Shown here: piece after piece, positions 1 through 9,744 of the stretch
Layout: every line of letters begins with the position of its first letter
Position numbering within the stretch: the first letter of the stretch is position 1
Assembly (NCBI GenBank): GCA_008973525.1
Contig: WACJ01000405.1
Location: 1,956,250-2,020,249, forward strand
Source of the DNA: Stenopsyche tienmushanensis
Taxonomy: Eukaryota; Arthropoda; Insecta; Trichoptera; Stenopsychidae
Direction: 5' to 3'
Length of the DNA stretch: 64,000 nt
Translations under genes and position numbers: made by a program
Notes under the pieces: model-generated
Database searches by the model: none
What the model was told of the DNA's origin: nothing
What the model saw: the letters and a program-made list of their open reading frames with translations, nothing else

Positions 1-32
1 AGGCGATGCCTAGGGACCGTAACTGTCTAATC

Positions 33-299
33 CAGCGGTTCTTAAACTGGGGTCCGCGGACTCCCGGGGGTCCGCGAAGACATTGTTGGGGGTCCGCGAG
101 AATATAAACAAAACAATTATCTATAGTTGAAAAAGATATTTTCGTCGAATTATTTACAGAAAACATTGTAAAATGATCTATTTTGACCAAGAAATGTTTG
201 TTTGTTGGAAAAAATAAGTCACAAGGGTTGAGATGGGTCCGCAAAAAAAAATTTTGCTCAAGAGGGGGTCCGCGGACTACATAAGTTTAAGAAGCGCTG
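33..299. mobile_element. Non-autonomous hAT MITE (267 bp) with 8-bp target duplication
   Basis: Left terminus CAGCGGTTCTTAAACT and right terminus AGTTTAAGAAGCGCTG are inverted repeats with one mismatch in 16. Both are followed inward by GGGTCCGCGGAC-type sequence. The element is flanked by a perfect 8-bp direct repeat, gtctaatc, at 25-32 and 300-307, which is the hAT signature. The host sequence is another repeat, and its uninterrupted form (aactgtctaatctatg) is visible near 51886-51900. No coding capacity. It must have been mobilised by a transposase supplied elsewhere. Confidence 0.9.
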
Positions 300-306
300 G
301 TCTAAT

Positions 307-327
307 CTATATATATATATATATACA
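307..327. repeat. (TA)n microsatellite
   Basis: An uninterrupted run of TA dinucleotides immediately beside the right target duplication of the hAT MITE. Other copies of the host repeat have only short TATA stretches here, so the run probably expanded locally. Confidence 0.9.
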
Positions 328-862
328 GTACATATATGTTTTTCAAATTGTTATATTAAACTTTCCCTACCGATGATGTATTTACTACACCTCGACTCTA
401 ATAATGGGAATATCGATATGAAATATAATAGATACGGGGTTAAATTTTTTTGTATTCCTCCGTAATATAATTACGAATCACATCAAAGTATTATAATATA
501 TAAGTATTCATCTGCAGCGATGGAAATAAATAATTTGTCGGGAAATCGGGAATTTTGCGAGTTTTAGTCCGTGTCTCAGCAGAAAGGAGTTTAAACAGTC
601 ACATTGATGGTGTTATACGAAAATGGGGGCTCACGCGGTCCTCAACTCGAACTAGCATTTAAATATCTGATGATGATAACAAGTATGGAGGCTTAGCGTA
701 TGTGAATTTTTTATTGCTTTCTTTATCTATTTTTGAATTGTATTTTTATCTTTTCTTAAATAAATAAAATTCTTTCACCTTCAAATTATTTTTTTTATTA
801 AACAAATGGACTTATTAGTAATTTTTGATCAAATTTATCAATGTAATTTCTTTCTCAGAGAA

Positions 863-1285
863 GTGAGATAAGATTTGAAGTGTCCACGAAGACGGTATGC
901 ATAGACTTATCTGGCGCAAAAAGCAAGTGTTATCTGCTGACGCATGCCGGCATTTGACGGGTGTGTACGTCAAAGTGTTAAAGAAATTGTATGAAAAGTT
1001 CCAAGAAATCAGATCATATATAGAACGAATTTTTCAACATTGTGGATGAATGATTGTACTTTTGCTCGTCAATTCTAGTATATATATATTAATAAAAATT
1101 GTGATTTTAGAACATCCATTTAGAATGTCCATTTTATTATATATTACACAAACACATATACTCATATTTTAGCTAAAATATGAAGGAATAAAATGCACAA
1201 AGCTTAAAATCGAAATATTTCCTGACGTTGTGAACATTGATAACAATTTTCGAGACTTGAATAATTGTACATACCGGCATTGAAT
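863..1285. other. No gene seen
   Basis: A+T-rich sequence with no open frame of note and no repeat recognised elsewhere in the window. Confidence 0.5.
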
Positions 1286-1395
1286 TAAAATCTACAAAGC
1301 TGCTTTTTAATCTACAAGTAGTTTACGATAATTATTGTTAAATAAATGTCATCTACTTTCGATGCAAAGTGGCTAGGGCTTTGGAAGACTTGGCT
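1286..1395 (+). repeat. Dispersed repeat L, copy 1
   Basis: About 110 bp matching the reverse complement of 22262-22378. Shared blocks include TACAAAGCTGCTTTTT, TTATTGTTAAATAAA and CAAAGTGGCTA. No coding content recognised and no termini identified. Confidence 0.7.
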
Positions 1396-2640
1396 AAAAT
1401 TGTAGCGCGGAACTTAACAAGATTGAAGTATTGCAGCATTGTAATTCTTTATATTCCAATATAAGTATTCTAAAAAATATATGAGGGCTTGTTTATCACC
1501 CTGACATGAATATAACGGCACAATTGATGGACATATTTATTTTTTTCATTCATCAGCACACAAACCTTTTATGATGGATTATTACATAATACATAAAGTA
1601 CTCTCTATAAAGTACTTTCGATAATGTATAATGTTTTTCGGGTCATCAAACCTATTTGGTTGTTATTTTGCCCTCGAATAGCCTTCATACACCGAGGTCG
1701 AAGGTCAGGGTATCATCTTACCGTTTTGGACCACCTCATTTGGGGATTAAATAAAGATTCGGTCAAGTAATAATGTACGATTAGGGTTCATTGAATTTCC
1801 CCCCCCTGCCCTATGAAGATGTGTCAAAATGGACGTTTGGAAGATTTTCCATGTGATCTTCTGACACACTTCTGCTAATCTGGGGGATCCCATATTTTAA
1901 TCACACATCCAGATAAATTAATTCGATTTATGACTGGATTCAAGCCAAAGGATGTTTATTCTATTTGATTTATGTTAGCAGTCTTGCATCAGATTTAAAT
2001 AAGCTGACCTCGCGATGATGCACTACTTGAATAACCACCTGTCCTCGTGCTGAAATATTCGTAGCCGTCCTTCGAATACCACGGTGGGTTGTGGAATTTG
2101 ATTTGTCTGCAAAAATATTGGCCATCGCCGTCTATCGTGCTCCGAGTAGATACGATGGAATACGTATGATTTTAGCAAATAATACCAGCAGCAATTTGTA
2201 TTATTTCAAGCAGCGAAGACGTGTAGTTATGAAACGCTTTGTGGTTTTATAAATATTTTGCTTGAATTTGCATAATATAAGAAAAACAGTTTCCGAATAT
2301 TCGTCCGATGGATGCGATAGTCTCGTCGCATTTTTAGGAGTTAAAATAATATCGCATCAATATTGAATTGGTAGCCTAACAATACTAACGAATCACTCAA
2401 TAAGTTCGTAGGATGACATATAGTTAACGCCACTATTGACAAATTCCTACTATTTACAAAAAAAAAAAAAAAAATTATATATAAAAATCTGTTCCTAATT
2501 ACAATATTTTTACCTATTATTGTAAAAATATTGTAATAATATTGTAAACGCAAAGCAATAGATGCTGAAGGCTCTGGTCAAACAAATTCGGCAGTTCCAC
2601 AACTTAATTTCGTTCTATCGTAGATTGAAGTTGTGTGAAA
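1396..2640. other. No gene seen
   Basis: Unremarkable A+T-rich DNA with a poly-A run near 2458-2474. The small minus-strand frame at 2341-2553 is hydrophobic low-complexity sequence, and I do not consider it a gene. Confidence 0.5.
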
Positions 2641-2649
2641 TAGCTGACA

Positions 2650-2790
2650 CCTTAACCCCTATGGGAGTACTATCGGAGACCCTCCGTTTCCCCCTCCACT
2701 ATTCAGAAAGAGCACTCAAGTACATTGAAGCTCGGAGACAGACAGAGACAGACTTAGCGCAGTTCGGAAGACCGAGACGGAGAGCTTCCC
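2650..2790 (-). repeat. Dispersed repeat I, copy 1
   Basis: The reverse complement of this segment matches 19992-20122. Shared blocks include CAATGTA..TTGAGTGCTCTTTC, GTGGAGGGGG and AGGGTCTCCG..ACTACTCC. It lies inside the 89-codon plus-strand frame at 2562-2831. That frame is therefore repeat-derived rather than an independent gene. Confidence 0.75.
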
Positions 2791-2853
2791 TGCATGCATC
2801 GCACGATTGTATATTAGCCCAAATTTATTGACTAATAATGATTTCGATTTCAA

Positions 2854-2925
2854 GTGTGTTATTTGTTTACGCAAAGAAATGACCGAATATTGTGTGTTAT
2901 CGACAGTGTTTATTTACATTTGACT
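2854..2925 (-). repeat. Dispersed repeat G, copy 1 (partial)
   Basis: Core sequence ACCGAATATTGTGTGTTATC, antisense to the cores at 3419-3565 and 42826-42957 and parallel to 34732-34862. The family has no recognised protein or termini. Confidence 0.7.
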
Positions 2926-3418
2926 CTCCCTCGAATTGAAGATTTTCTTACGCTGATAGGAGCTGACAGAAAGTAATCGGTGTAAAGCGATTATGACATC
3001 AACGACTTCATCGATTTTAAATTTGCTCACTAACGAAAAGGTTAAAAATATTATAAGGCAGTGTATTCACTTTTTTGCATAAGAATTTGTCCATGAGAAA
3101 GCTCTGTGCAAAAAGGGTACCGAGCTTGCTCACACTCAATCAATAACCGCAACGCGTCCGTAATTCAGAGCGCTGTTTGGAGCTGTTGATTTTTACGTAT
3201 TTGACAATGGGTTCATTATTACACTCCAGAATCAAATCGGCAGTCAGCTCAAGAGTCACTCTTGCTTCTATTATGTGGTTTTTATCTCGACGCTATAGAA
3301 GGGTTGAGACTATTAGCTTATTTCAACGATTTATCTGTGTTCCAATAGTAATAATATTTATTTTATGCGAGCGTATTTCTACTCTACTCCATTCGAAAAT
3401 TCCACTGTCCACATAAAT

Positions 3419-3565
3419 GCACTTTTCTCTCAGGACCGCATAGCGTGAGTGAAGCTTGTATATCAATAAAAGAGCCTTAACACCGTTGATAGCACACAAT
3501 ATTCGTTCATTTATTCACGCAAATATAAACAATACACATGTGTCTCTTAATCTTACACATCTTTG
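3419..3565 (+). repeat. Dispersed repeat G, copy 2
   Basis: Shares ACTTTTCTCTCAGGACCGC, GTTGATAGCACACAATATTC and AATACACATGTG with copies at 34732-34862 (opposite strand) and 42826-42957 (same strand). A short core (GTTGATAGCACATAATATT) is also present at 10671-10705. No family recognised. Confidence 0.75.
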
Positions 3566-3746
3566 CCTCTTGTGTAGTATTAATAACAAAACATTGTATT
3601 GCTTTATAGAAATACAGCCAATTCTTTGTGTTCGTATAACTCGATGATCGGAAATTCAATTGAAACGCTACAAAAGAATAAAATATAGCTTAAATGTAAT
3701 GTTTGAAATAATAATTTGAATAAATAATAGTATTTTATTCAAAATG

Positions 3747-3880
3747 GAAGCATGGTATTGAAAATAAAGCGCAATGGATCGCTTTTCATAATATTTGATA
3801 GTATTTAGACGTGTAGGGGTGACTTTACAGCATGACCTTGCCATCGATGCAAGAGTCCAAACGCATATATGCGCGATTAC
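3747..3880 (+). repeat. Dispersed repeat F, copy 1
   Basis: Contains TATTTAGACGTGTAGGGGT, then CTTTACAGCATGACCTTGCC and ATCGATGCA. Related copies lie at 34100-34262 (minus) and 39786-39935 (plus). Each begins with an AGAAGCAYGRYRTTGAAAAT-like block. Likely the end of a DNA transposon or LTR of unidentified type. Confidence 0.65.
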
Positions 3881-4417
3881 TAATAAACGGGTTAATTTCG
3901 GCCTTGGTCACTTCAATAAAACCTTGTACTTTTAAACCTATCCAATTATCCGAGAGCACGTCCATTCGATATCTTTTAATAGGAGTGCTCTATTTGCGAA
4001 TATCCTACGCCAAACATGATAAATCAATGACGGAGATAAGGCTTGCTGATGAATATTTCAATCAGCGTTGAAAATCTCAACAGCCATCAATCGCGACGCA
4101 AAATATGAGACCTCCGAGCACCCCCCTGTTATATACGGATATTTAATTATATCGTTTTTATGGCTGTGGATTACCCTCATATTCCCGGTAAACCCCCGGA
4201 GGGCCCACCCTACAATTTCACCTCCAAGGCCACCGATTCGAACATTATTACCTCTCATGTTATTTATAATCTGATAATTCATAGAGCTTAATTATTTTCA
4301 TTCTCAATTATAAATTGCCCGTTTATTATTTGTTGTTGTTTTCATTTTACAAATCAATGGTTCTATGATTCGCGATTCTGATTTTCAAAACAATAAAAAA
4401 TCCGGAAAACAAAATAC

Positions 4418-4847
4418 TAGGGAAGTTCAAATATAACCCGGAATTTTGCTGTATAACTTTATTAATGATTTATAAAAAAATAATTGGAGTATCTTATTTT
4501 TCTACATGGTTCCCTTCATTTGATAAAAAAATCCATTGAATAGGAAGCTTCTCGATCTTGTCACCGAAGAAAGAAAACGAGATATAGCATTCTTTGTTGC
4601 GCAACGCGTAATTATTAATTTTCTTATAAACAAATGCATGGAATTTTAATGAATTGAGACCAGTCTAGATTTGAATCCATGCGACTCATTTGACCGTCTG
4701 TTTGGTTAATTGAAAGAGACATTATGAGGGCAACGATTTTGAGACCGCGCTGCGGTCGAACAATACGTACGCAACTGGTTTTCGGAGCAGCTTTCGGCTT
4801 AAATTTGTATCGTAAAATTCCGTGTTATATTTGAATCCCCCCTCGTA
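4418..4847 (-). mobile_element. Internally deleted mariner, family D (about 430 bp)
   Basis: Both ends carry the same inverted repeat. Left: TTCAAATATAACCCGGAATT. Right, reverse-complemented: TACGAGGGGGGATTCAAATA then ACACGGAATTT. A TA dinucleotide lies at each boundary (4418-4419 and 4846-4847). On the minus strand the left part encodes the mariner C-terminal end, seen as KIEKLPIQW followed by EGNHVEK and a stop (usual form: GI.KL..RW.KC...G.YVEK). The catalytic domain is deleted. Other family members are at 53750-54122 and 57540-57780, with a core at 7480-7530. Confidence 0.8.
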
Positions 4848-4849
4848 CA

Positions 4850-5500
4850 AACGCTTACAAAAAACAGTAGCTGATTAGCAGTACGGAATAGAGTGCGTAA
4901 AAATATACGGTAATGATGGATCACTCTCACTCAAGTACTGCTTTTATCGTCTGATAGTGAATAATATAATGATAAACGAGAATATTTAATCGAATAGATA
5001 GATTTCAGACAATGACGGCTATTCAACCAATTGATATTGCGCCTGGGATAGGAAAAAATCCAGTTAAGCTCCTAAAAACACTATTAAGTGGGCTTATAGC
5101 ACTGATGCTTTTAATATGCTAAGAAATCCGTCAAAAATGGCAGAAAGTTAATCAAACATTGTGTCGAAAAATTATGAAAATGCATATTGGATTTTTGATT
5201 AACTTAATTGACTAAAGACCGAGTATTGGTATAGTGGTGTATAAATTATGGTTTCTTATTATAAAGATTCGATAAATTCATACTAATCAATTTTTGGAGA
5301 TTGGATGTAAAGGGTGCGGTAGGAAAACTACCTTATTTAAAAATGAATAATATGAGCAATATAGGAGATATCAGTTTCTTTTACCGTGTTCCCGTGTTAC
5401 AGAAAGACATTAAAAGACAGTCCTCTGCATGATTGTTACTAAAATTACATGACAGAAAATGTTAGATCATCCCTTCAAGGAAGTTTTCCTATCACACCCT
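4850..5500. other. No gene seen
   Basis: A+T-rich spacer with no repeat or open frame I can assign. Confidence 0.5.
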
Positions 5501-5501
5501 G

Positions 5502-6058
5502 TTAGAGAATCCAACCCCGAGCAAAAAATTTCGTCCCGGGATTTCAGGATTGCATTAGACCAGCCTAAGATCAGTCCCGGGTAAGGAAGTTTTAGGTGCT
5601 CATGAATCCCGGGACTAGTAACACACCTCACCAGCACGTTGAAGGCTACTAAATCGAGACATTCTCGCCGAAATCTGGACACTTGGAAACAGTGGCGTAA
5701 CTACTAATTGGCGAGCTTAAGCGATGCCTAGGGGCAGTAACTGTCTAATTTATGTATACATATATATAGTACGCGTTTGTTTTTTTTTTCAAATTGTTAT
5801 ATTAACCGTTGCCCACCGGTGATGTATTTACTACACCTCGACTCTAATAATGGGAATATCGATATGAAATATAATAGATACGGGGTTCAAAATTTTTGTA
5901 TTCCTCCGTAATATAATTACGAATCACATCAAAGTATTATAGTATATAAGTATTCATCTGCAGCGACGGAAATATATAATTTGTCAGAAAATCGGGAATT
6001 TTGCGAGTTTTAGTCCGTGTCTCAGCCGAAAGGAATTTTATCAGTCATAATCAATATA
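5502..6058 (+). mobile_element. hAT relic, family O, copy 2
   Basis: Begins with GAGAATCCAACCCCGAGC and repeated GTCCCGGG motifs. The first part is the inverted form of the 3' end seen at 39585-39650, so the termini carry long GC-rich subterminal inverted repeats. It continues through CAGTGGCGTAACTACTAATT (5692), CCTAGGGGCAGTAACTGTCT and the coding-derived block at 5820-6045, where it stops abruptly. The frame is disrupted. No complete transposase remains. Confidence 0.75.
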
Positions 6059-6520
6059 AGGTGATCCCCTTGGTTAACTGTTAACTGTCCTTCAAAATTG
6101 CCTCAAAGAAATGTGTTGAATATTAGAGTTGTAATTGAACTTCCCAACTCGGCAATTATTGCTTTACAGTGTTGAAAAGGTGGCTGCAATTCAATTAATT
6201 TTTGAATAAATCAGCAGATTTTTATATGGGTTGCTTTGTTTTGGTTCAATTAAAATGCTGTTCCCAAAAATCTTTTCTCTACGATTTTCCAGGAATCATT
6301 AGGCACCATTGATCAGGGACGAGGATTAGGATTGGGTCTTCCACTTCGAGGCTTATTTTGAAATCAATATTCAATTTCTTTCATAAAAATAATATGACTT
6401 TCAATATGTTAGATCAGTTAAACGGGTTAGTTTAAAAAAAAACAAAGAAATATAATTTCAGCAAGAGGATTGATTACAAAACTAGTTTGTAAAAAAACGA
6501 CATTAATTATTTTGTACGGC
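6059..6520. other. No gene seen
   Basis: A+T-rich sequence between a hAT relic and a CAGGGTG element. No supported gene. Confidence 0.5.
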
Positions 6521-6799
6521 GGTGTCAGGTCTGGAGACCATGCGATCCACGGAATAGAGGAAGTCCCCAGGCAAAAAATCCAGTGGTGTCAGGTCTGGAG
6601 ACTGTGCGAGCCACAAAACATGGGCGCCAAAAAAAATTTTACACGAGAGGTGGCAAAAATTGAACAAATTTAATAAAAACATCTTAAACATAAAGAGTAT
6701 TTTCTTAACCCTGTCCCTGCCAAATTGGTACCTCTTCAAATTTAATGATTTTAAGGTGAAATTTTGGGTATTTTTTCAATGTAAAACATCCTGTATATG
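6521..6799 (-). mobile_element. CAGGGTG-family Tc1/mariner-derived element, copy 1 (partial)
   Basis: Two tandem units start at 6521 and 6584 (63-bp period), each with GGTGTCAGGTCTGGAGA. Antisense, the second reads LAQSPDLTPLDF, the third catalytic-Asp region of Tc1/mariner-type transposases. The element then runs through an A+T-rich arm to a degraded terminus, AAAACATCCTGTATAT (about 6785-6799). The left arm is missing. It is a fossil; the minus-strand frame at 6503-6739 covers only this motif and noise. Confidence 0.7.
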
Positions 6800-7084
6800 C
6801 CCTAACATAAATTTCAACGAATGCACTAAAGTCTTAATTAAGTTTGGTAAGAATATGATTTTTAAATTCTGCTTAAATATATGAATACGTAATTGATTGG
6901 ATTTTGAGTCTTATATTAAATACATCCCCGGAGATCTTAATTGGAATTAAGGCGGAATTTTTCTTTGGCGATCATTAAAGAACGTAGACGGCATTAAGAT
7001 GAAATTTTCCACAATTTGCCTATCAAATTTACTCTTAAATATATTTTTAAGCTAAATTCTATCAATTAATTGAAGCGCACTCAC
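6800..7084 (-). other. Probable intron start downstream of the 7085-7402 exon
   Basis: On the minus strand this follows the donor site GTGAGT at 7084-7079. It is A+T-rich with no transposon motif that I recognise. Intron status is inferred only from the splice donor. Confidence 0.45.
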
Positions 7085-7402
7085 CGGTGTGATCTCAGTT
7101 GGCACTGAGATTGTTGAGGCGTTGGCATTTGCAGGAAACAATATCTGACACCAGATGAAACTCAGCAGGCAAGTGTTGATGAAAAGTCGCTTTCTTCTGG
7201 ATTCTTCGCATTCCTTTCTTCTAATCTTGAATTTGTTGAAAGCCATTATTGTAAAATGCCTCATTGGTGGGGTCTTCGTGAGCATCGTACTCAATGCGTG
7301 GTGAATTCAACGAAGAAATACCTTCGTGTTGAAACGCTTGTTTTTGTTATGATCATCGATTACACTTTCACTTCTTCCAAAGCAGTTATTTCGCATAAAA
7401 AT
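7085..7402 (-). CDS. Candidate first coding exon of a secreted or membrane protein gene
   Basis: This is the only stretch that looks like a host-gene exon. On the minus strand a pyrimidine-rich tract ends in TTCTCTTGCAG, placing the acceptor AG at 7404-7403. The exon ends at 7085 with ACACCG|GTGAGTGCG, a strong donor. The favoured start is the ATG at 7246-7244 (context ACAATAATGG), giving exactly 54 codons and a phase-0 end (...PTEITP). In-frame upstream ATGs at 7264 and 7285 are alternatives; a stop lies upstream of 7294. The protein begins MAFNKFKIRRKECEESRRKR, followed by the hydrophobic run LFINTCLLSFIWCQILF. PANANA|STIS follows and fits a signal-peptidase A-X-A site. The long basic n-region would also fit a signal anchor. 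The gene identity is unknown; later exons should lie to the left, past 7084. What I see is the splice sites and hydropathy; gene status is inference. Confidence 0.6.
7313..7396 (-). other. Possible upstream ORF in the exon's 5' untranslated part
   Basis: Just inside the acceptor, an ATG opens a frame of about 28 codons (begins MRNNCFGRSESVIDDHN) that ends before the main start. If the exon is a 5' exon this would act as a uORF. Equally it could be chance, or part of an alternative coding exon using the weaker donor AAG|GTATTT near its end. Confidence 0.3.
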
Positions 7403-7479
7403 CTGCAAGAGAACAAAAAAACCAATTATGAATAACCATGTAAAGTTTTTAAAAAAAATCAGAATTTAAAGATTGCAAC

Positions 7480-7530
7480 TGCGCAACGCGCGTAATTATT
7501 CGTTTTCTCATAAATGAAAGCGTAAAACCA
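7480..7530 (-). mobile_element. Mariner family D fragment
   Basis: Contains TGCGCAACGCGCGTAATTAT followed by TCGTTTTC, the reverse complement of the family D core GAAAACGAAYAATTACGCG..GCGCAACA at 53926 and 57656. Only the core is recognisable. It lies in the presumed intron to the right of the 7085-7402 exon. Confidence 0.55.
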
Positions 7531-8145
7531 AGCAAGATTTTAAGAAAACTTGAGGCATAGTTCGTTGATGCTACTCTGCCAGTTACAGATGAAGTTTCGG
7601 CATCTCAACTAGCCAAAGATCGACCGTGATTGAGAAAGGTTTGGTGGAATATTTTACAAGCTCAACCATTTGGAATTGACCGAAAACCGTTGATGGAATT
7701 GAGAAAAATCTATTTATAAGCGAACGAGAATTATTAAGAAGAGAAATTCAAATATGGTACAAATAAAATTAATTTAGCTAAAAAAAGTAAAAACCGGGAC
7801 TAAGTAATTCGATGATTCAAAGAATTCATTGATTTTATAAAGTGGACTTTTATAATGTAACGTAATTTAGTTTCTCATTGAAAAAATACTATTGAAGCGA
7901 ATGAAAACTATTTTGATTGAATAAATTATGTTATGGCATTTTAGTTTCATCTATGAATTCCGAAAGCTCATGTGTAACGCCCTAATTTTTATATGAAATT
8001 CTCATTGACACTGTATAGGGTCTTAACATTATTTTATGAGTTGATCCCATCCTGGGTTATTGTATTTATATATGCTTCGCCATGTGACCTGCCCGCTGCC
8101 ATTTCAAACGACATTTGTATAATTTTCACCTTCTTAATCCTTTAA
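7531..8145. other. No gene seen
   Basis: A+T-rich, no repeats that I can match within the window. Confidence 0.5.
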
Positions 8146-8262
8146 ATGGAAATGACGTATATATTCGTCATGACCCAAGTCCATGCAAAGTGGGTATGAC
8201 GGATATATCCGCATTATGAAAGTTAAGAAAACCTCAATGGAAAATGACGGATATGTCCGATT
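8146..8262. repeat. Three palindromic TGACGKATATAT-type motifs (piggyBac-like end?)
   Basis: Near-palindromic units at 8153-8170 (TGACGTATATATTCGTCA), 8197-8214 (TGACGGATATATCCGCAT) and 8245-8260 (TGACGGATATGTCCGA), spaced 44 and 48 bp. Each is preceded by a GGA/GGT-A-type flank. The first is preceded by CCTTTAAATGGAAA, which resembles the CCYTTAAATG start beside TTAA at 12395. The layout resembles subterminal repeats of some piggyBac-like elements. No transposase is present. Confidence 0.5.
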
Positions 8263-9320
8263 TCAGTGTTGTGTACGTTAAATGTAAGAATGATTAATCT
8301 CGGGAACTGATTTGATGATGACTTATATGATTATTGTTTGCCCATCTCAATCAAATGACGGTACAAATAAACGTATGATTTATATGATGCTCTTATCTAT
8401 TGTTTATTGCGTTCGTTTCAATTAAAAATGAAATGTTTTTTTAAAATAAAAGGCAAAACTCTTTATGTATAATTTTACGTTCCGAACATTTATATCGGTT
8501 CGATTACGGTTTTGTTCCGGGGAGTTTTTTTTTAATTTTAGATATAACATAATTTAGAATATTTTATTCCTTATTCTCCAATAATCATTCTTCGCGTTTT
8601 GGAAATCTTTCTAGAAAATTTCTAGAATTTTAGAGTTATTATGTAGGCGATATCGAAATAAGGCCGCTGAGGTGGTTGACTTGCGCTGTAGTCGGGGTCC
8701 ACGTTGTTCAGACGCGGAAATCGCACGCTCTCATTCTCTATGGACGCGTATGTGCATACCCAAATACTCGGTTAAAAGTATATTGATTTTGCCAGTTAAC
8801 GGTTTATAATTTAATTCCGGTTCGAAGCCCTGATACAAATCCAAGGTATTTAGCTTCATTTAATTATAGTTGTTTTGTTATGTTTGAATTTCATTGGCAA
8901 AGGTAAGACCATTTAAACAAATATGATCAATCCACCACCACAAGAGTGTTGTTTTGGTAACACTTAGTATGGTAGATAGATGTGCTATATTTCATAAAAA
9001 ATATTAACGTGTAGAATTTAATTATTTCGCCATAAAACTACTTTATTTGAGCGTATTAATGTTAAATATAGTGATAAAATCCTCCAGAGCGTTCACACGA
9101 AAACATAAACGACATACAAATGTCGAATTTAGGCTTAAACTTGGAAAGAGCTCAAACATAAAAGAAGGCGTATTTATAATATATTTTGAAACTCTTTGAT
9201 CAGAAATCTGATCATCAGTCAGATTTATAGCAATCAAGCCGAGTTTTTGCGTCGATTCATAAGGAGAGACAACATAACAGAGACAAAGAAACAGTCAAAA
9301 CAATAGACTGAAAGGGAAAA
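8263..9320. other. No gene seen
   Basis: Mostly A+T-rich. A GC-richer patch at 8660-8760 has no open frame or repeat partner that I can identify. Confidence 0.5.
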
Positions 9321-9326
9321 ATAGGC

Positions 9327-9705
9327 TCCAAAGAAGGCGAAGACTGTTCCATCTGTAAACAAGATAATGGCAACCATCTTAAGAAAATTTTCTTAGGGAA
9401 AGTCTAGTCTCGCTCGCGCTTTTAACTTTTGGGGGTACTTCTGTAATTGTACAGATCATAGAAGGTCCCGAGTACGCCTTTATTATCTAAAATGCCGCAA
9501 AAATCCCTAAAAAAGTGGCCACTACATCTGTGTGCCCAACCGGTCCATCTTTCGGACCGCTGACACGATGAAAAACATAGGAACGAAGAAGAGCAAAGAA
9601 GGAGAAGACAGTTCCATCTGTAAGCAAGGTCATGGCATCAGTTTTTTGGATGCGTGTGAGATAGCTTTCGTTGGTTATCTTCAAAAAGGAAAAAAAAACA
9701 GTCAA
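9327..9705 (-). pseudogene. R1-like LINE 3' end relic
   Basis: On the minus strand the frame 9705-9487 reads TDGTVFSFFALLRSYVFHRV then SGPKDGPVGHTDVVAT, matching the C-terminal tail of the LINE copies at 52130-52390, 58250-58480 and 61950-62160 (consensus ..RCVS..K.GPVGH..LVATPS.FRAF). The 3' sequence (AGATCATAGAAGG, antisense, near 9455) is shared with 58270. A second partial copy of the GAAGGCGAAGACTGTTCCAT block precedes it at 9333-9360, implying a local duplication. Only the last roughly 60 codons survive. Confidence 0.65.
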
Positions 9706-9744
9706 CGGCGAATATTGTGCGAACTTGTTACAGCGTTTGAATGA

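Larger units (their letters stand above)
1..862 (+). mobile_element. hAT-superfamily relic, family O, copy 1 (window edge)
   Basis: A decayed DNA-transposon copy that also occurs at 5502-6058, 14640-15440, 39125-39650 and 51656-52050. It has the family block around 373-600 (TTTACTACACCTCGACTCTA and following). It then runs into an A+T-rich 3' region at 700-862 that matches 39410-39530. The homologous segment in copy 3 encodes a hAT dimerisation motif; here the frame is broken by stops and a deletion after about 680. A 267-bp MITE interrupts it at 33-299. The left end lies outside the window. Membership in the repeat family is clear; assignment to hAT rests on copy 3. Confidence 0.7.

Noticed and set aside
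2341..2553. 70-codon minus-strand frame rich in I/F/N
   Set aside because: Crosses a poly-A run and is low complexity; typical of random A+T-rich sequence.
2562..2831. 89-codon plus-strand frame
   Set aside because: Overlaps repeat I, whose other copy does not keep the frame.
8820..8845. GGTTCGAAGCCC resembling a tRNA T-arm
   Set aside because: No matching acceptor, D or anticodon arms around it; no tRNA found anywhere by eye.
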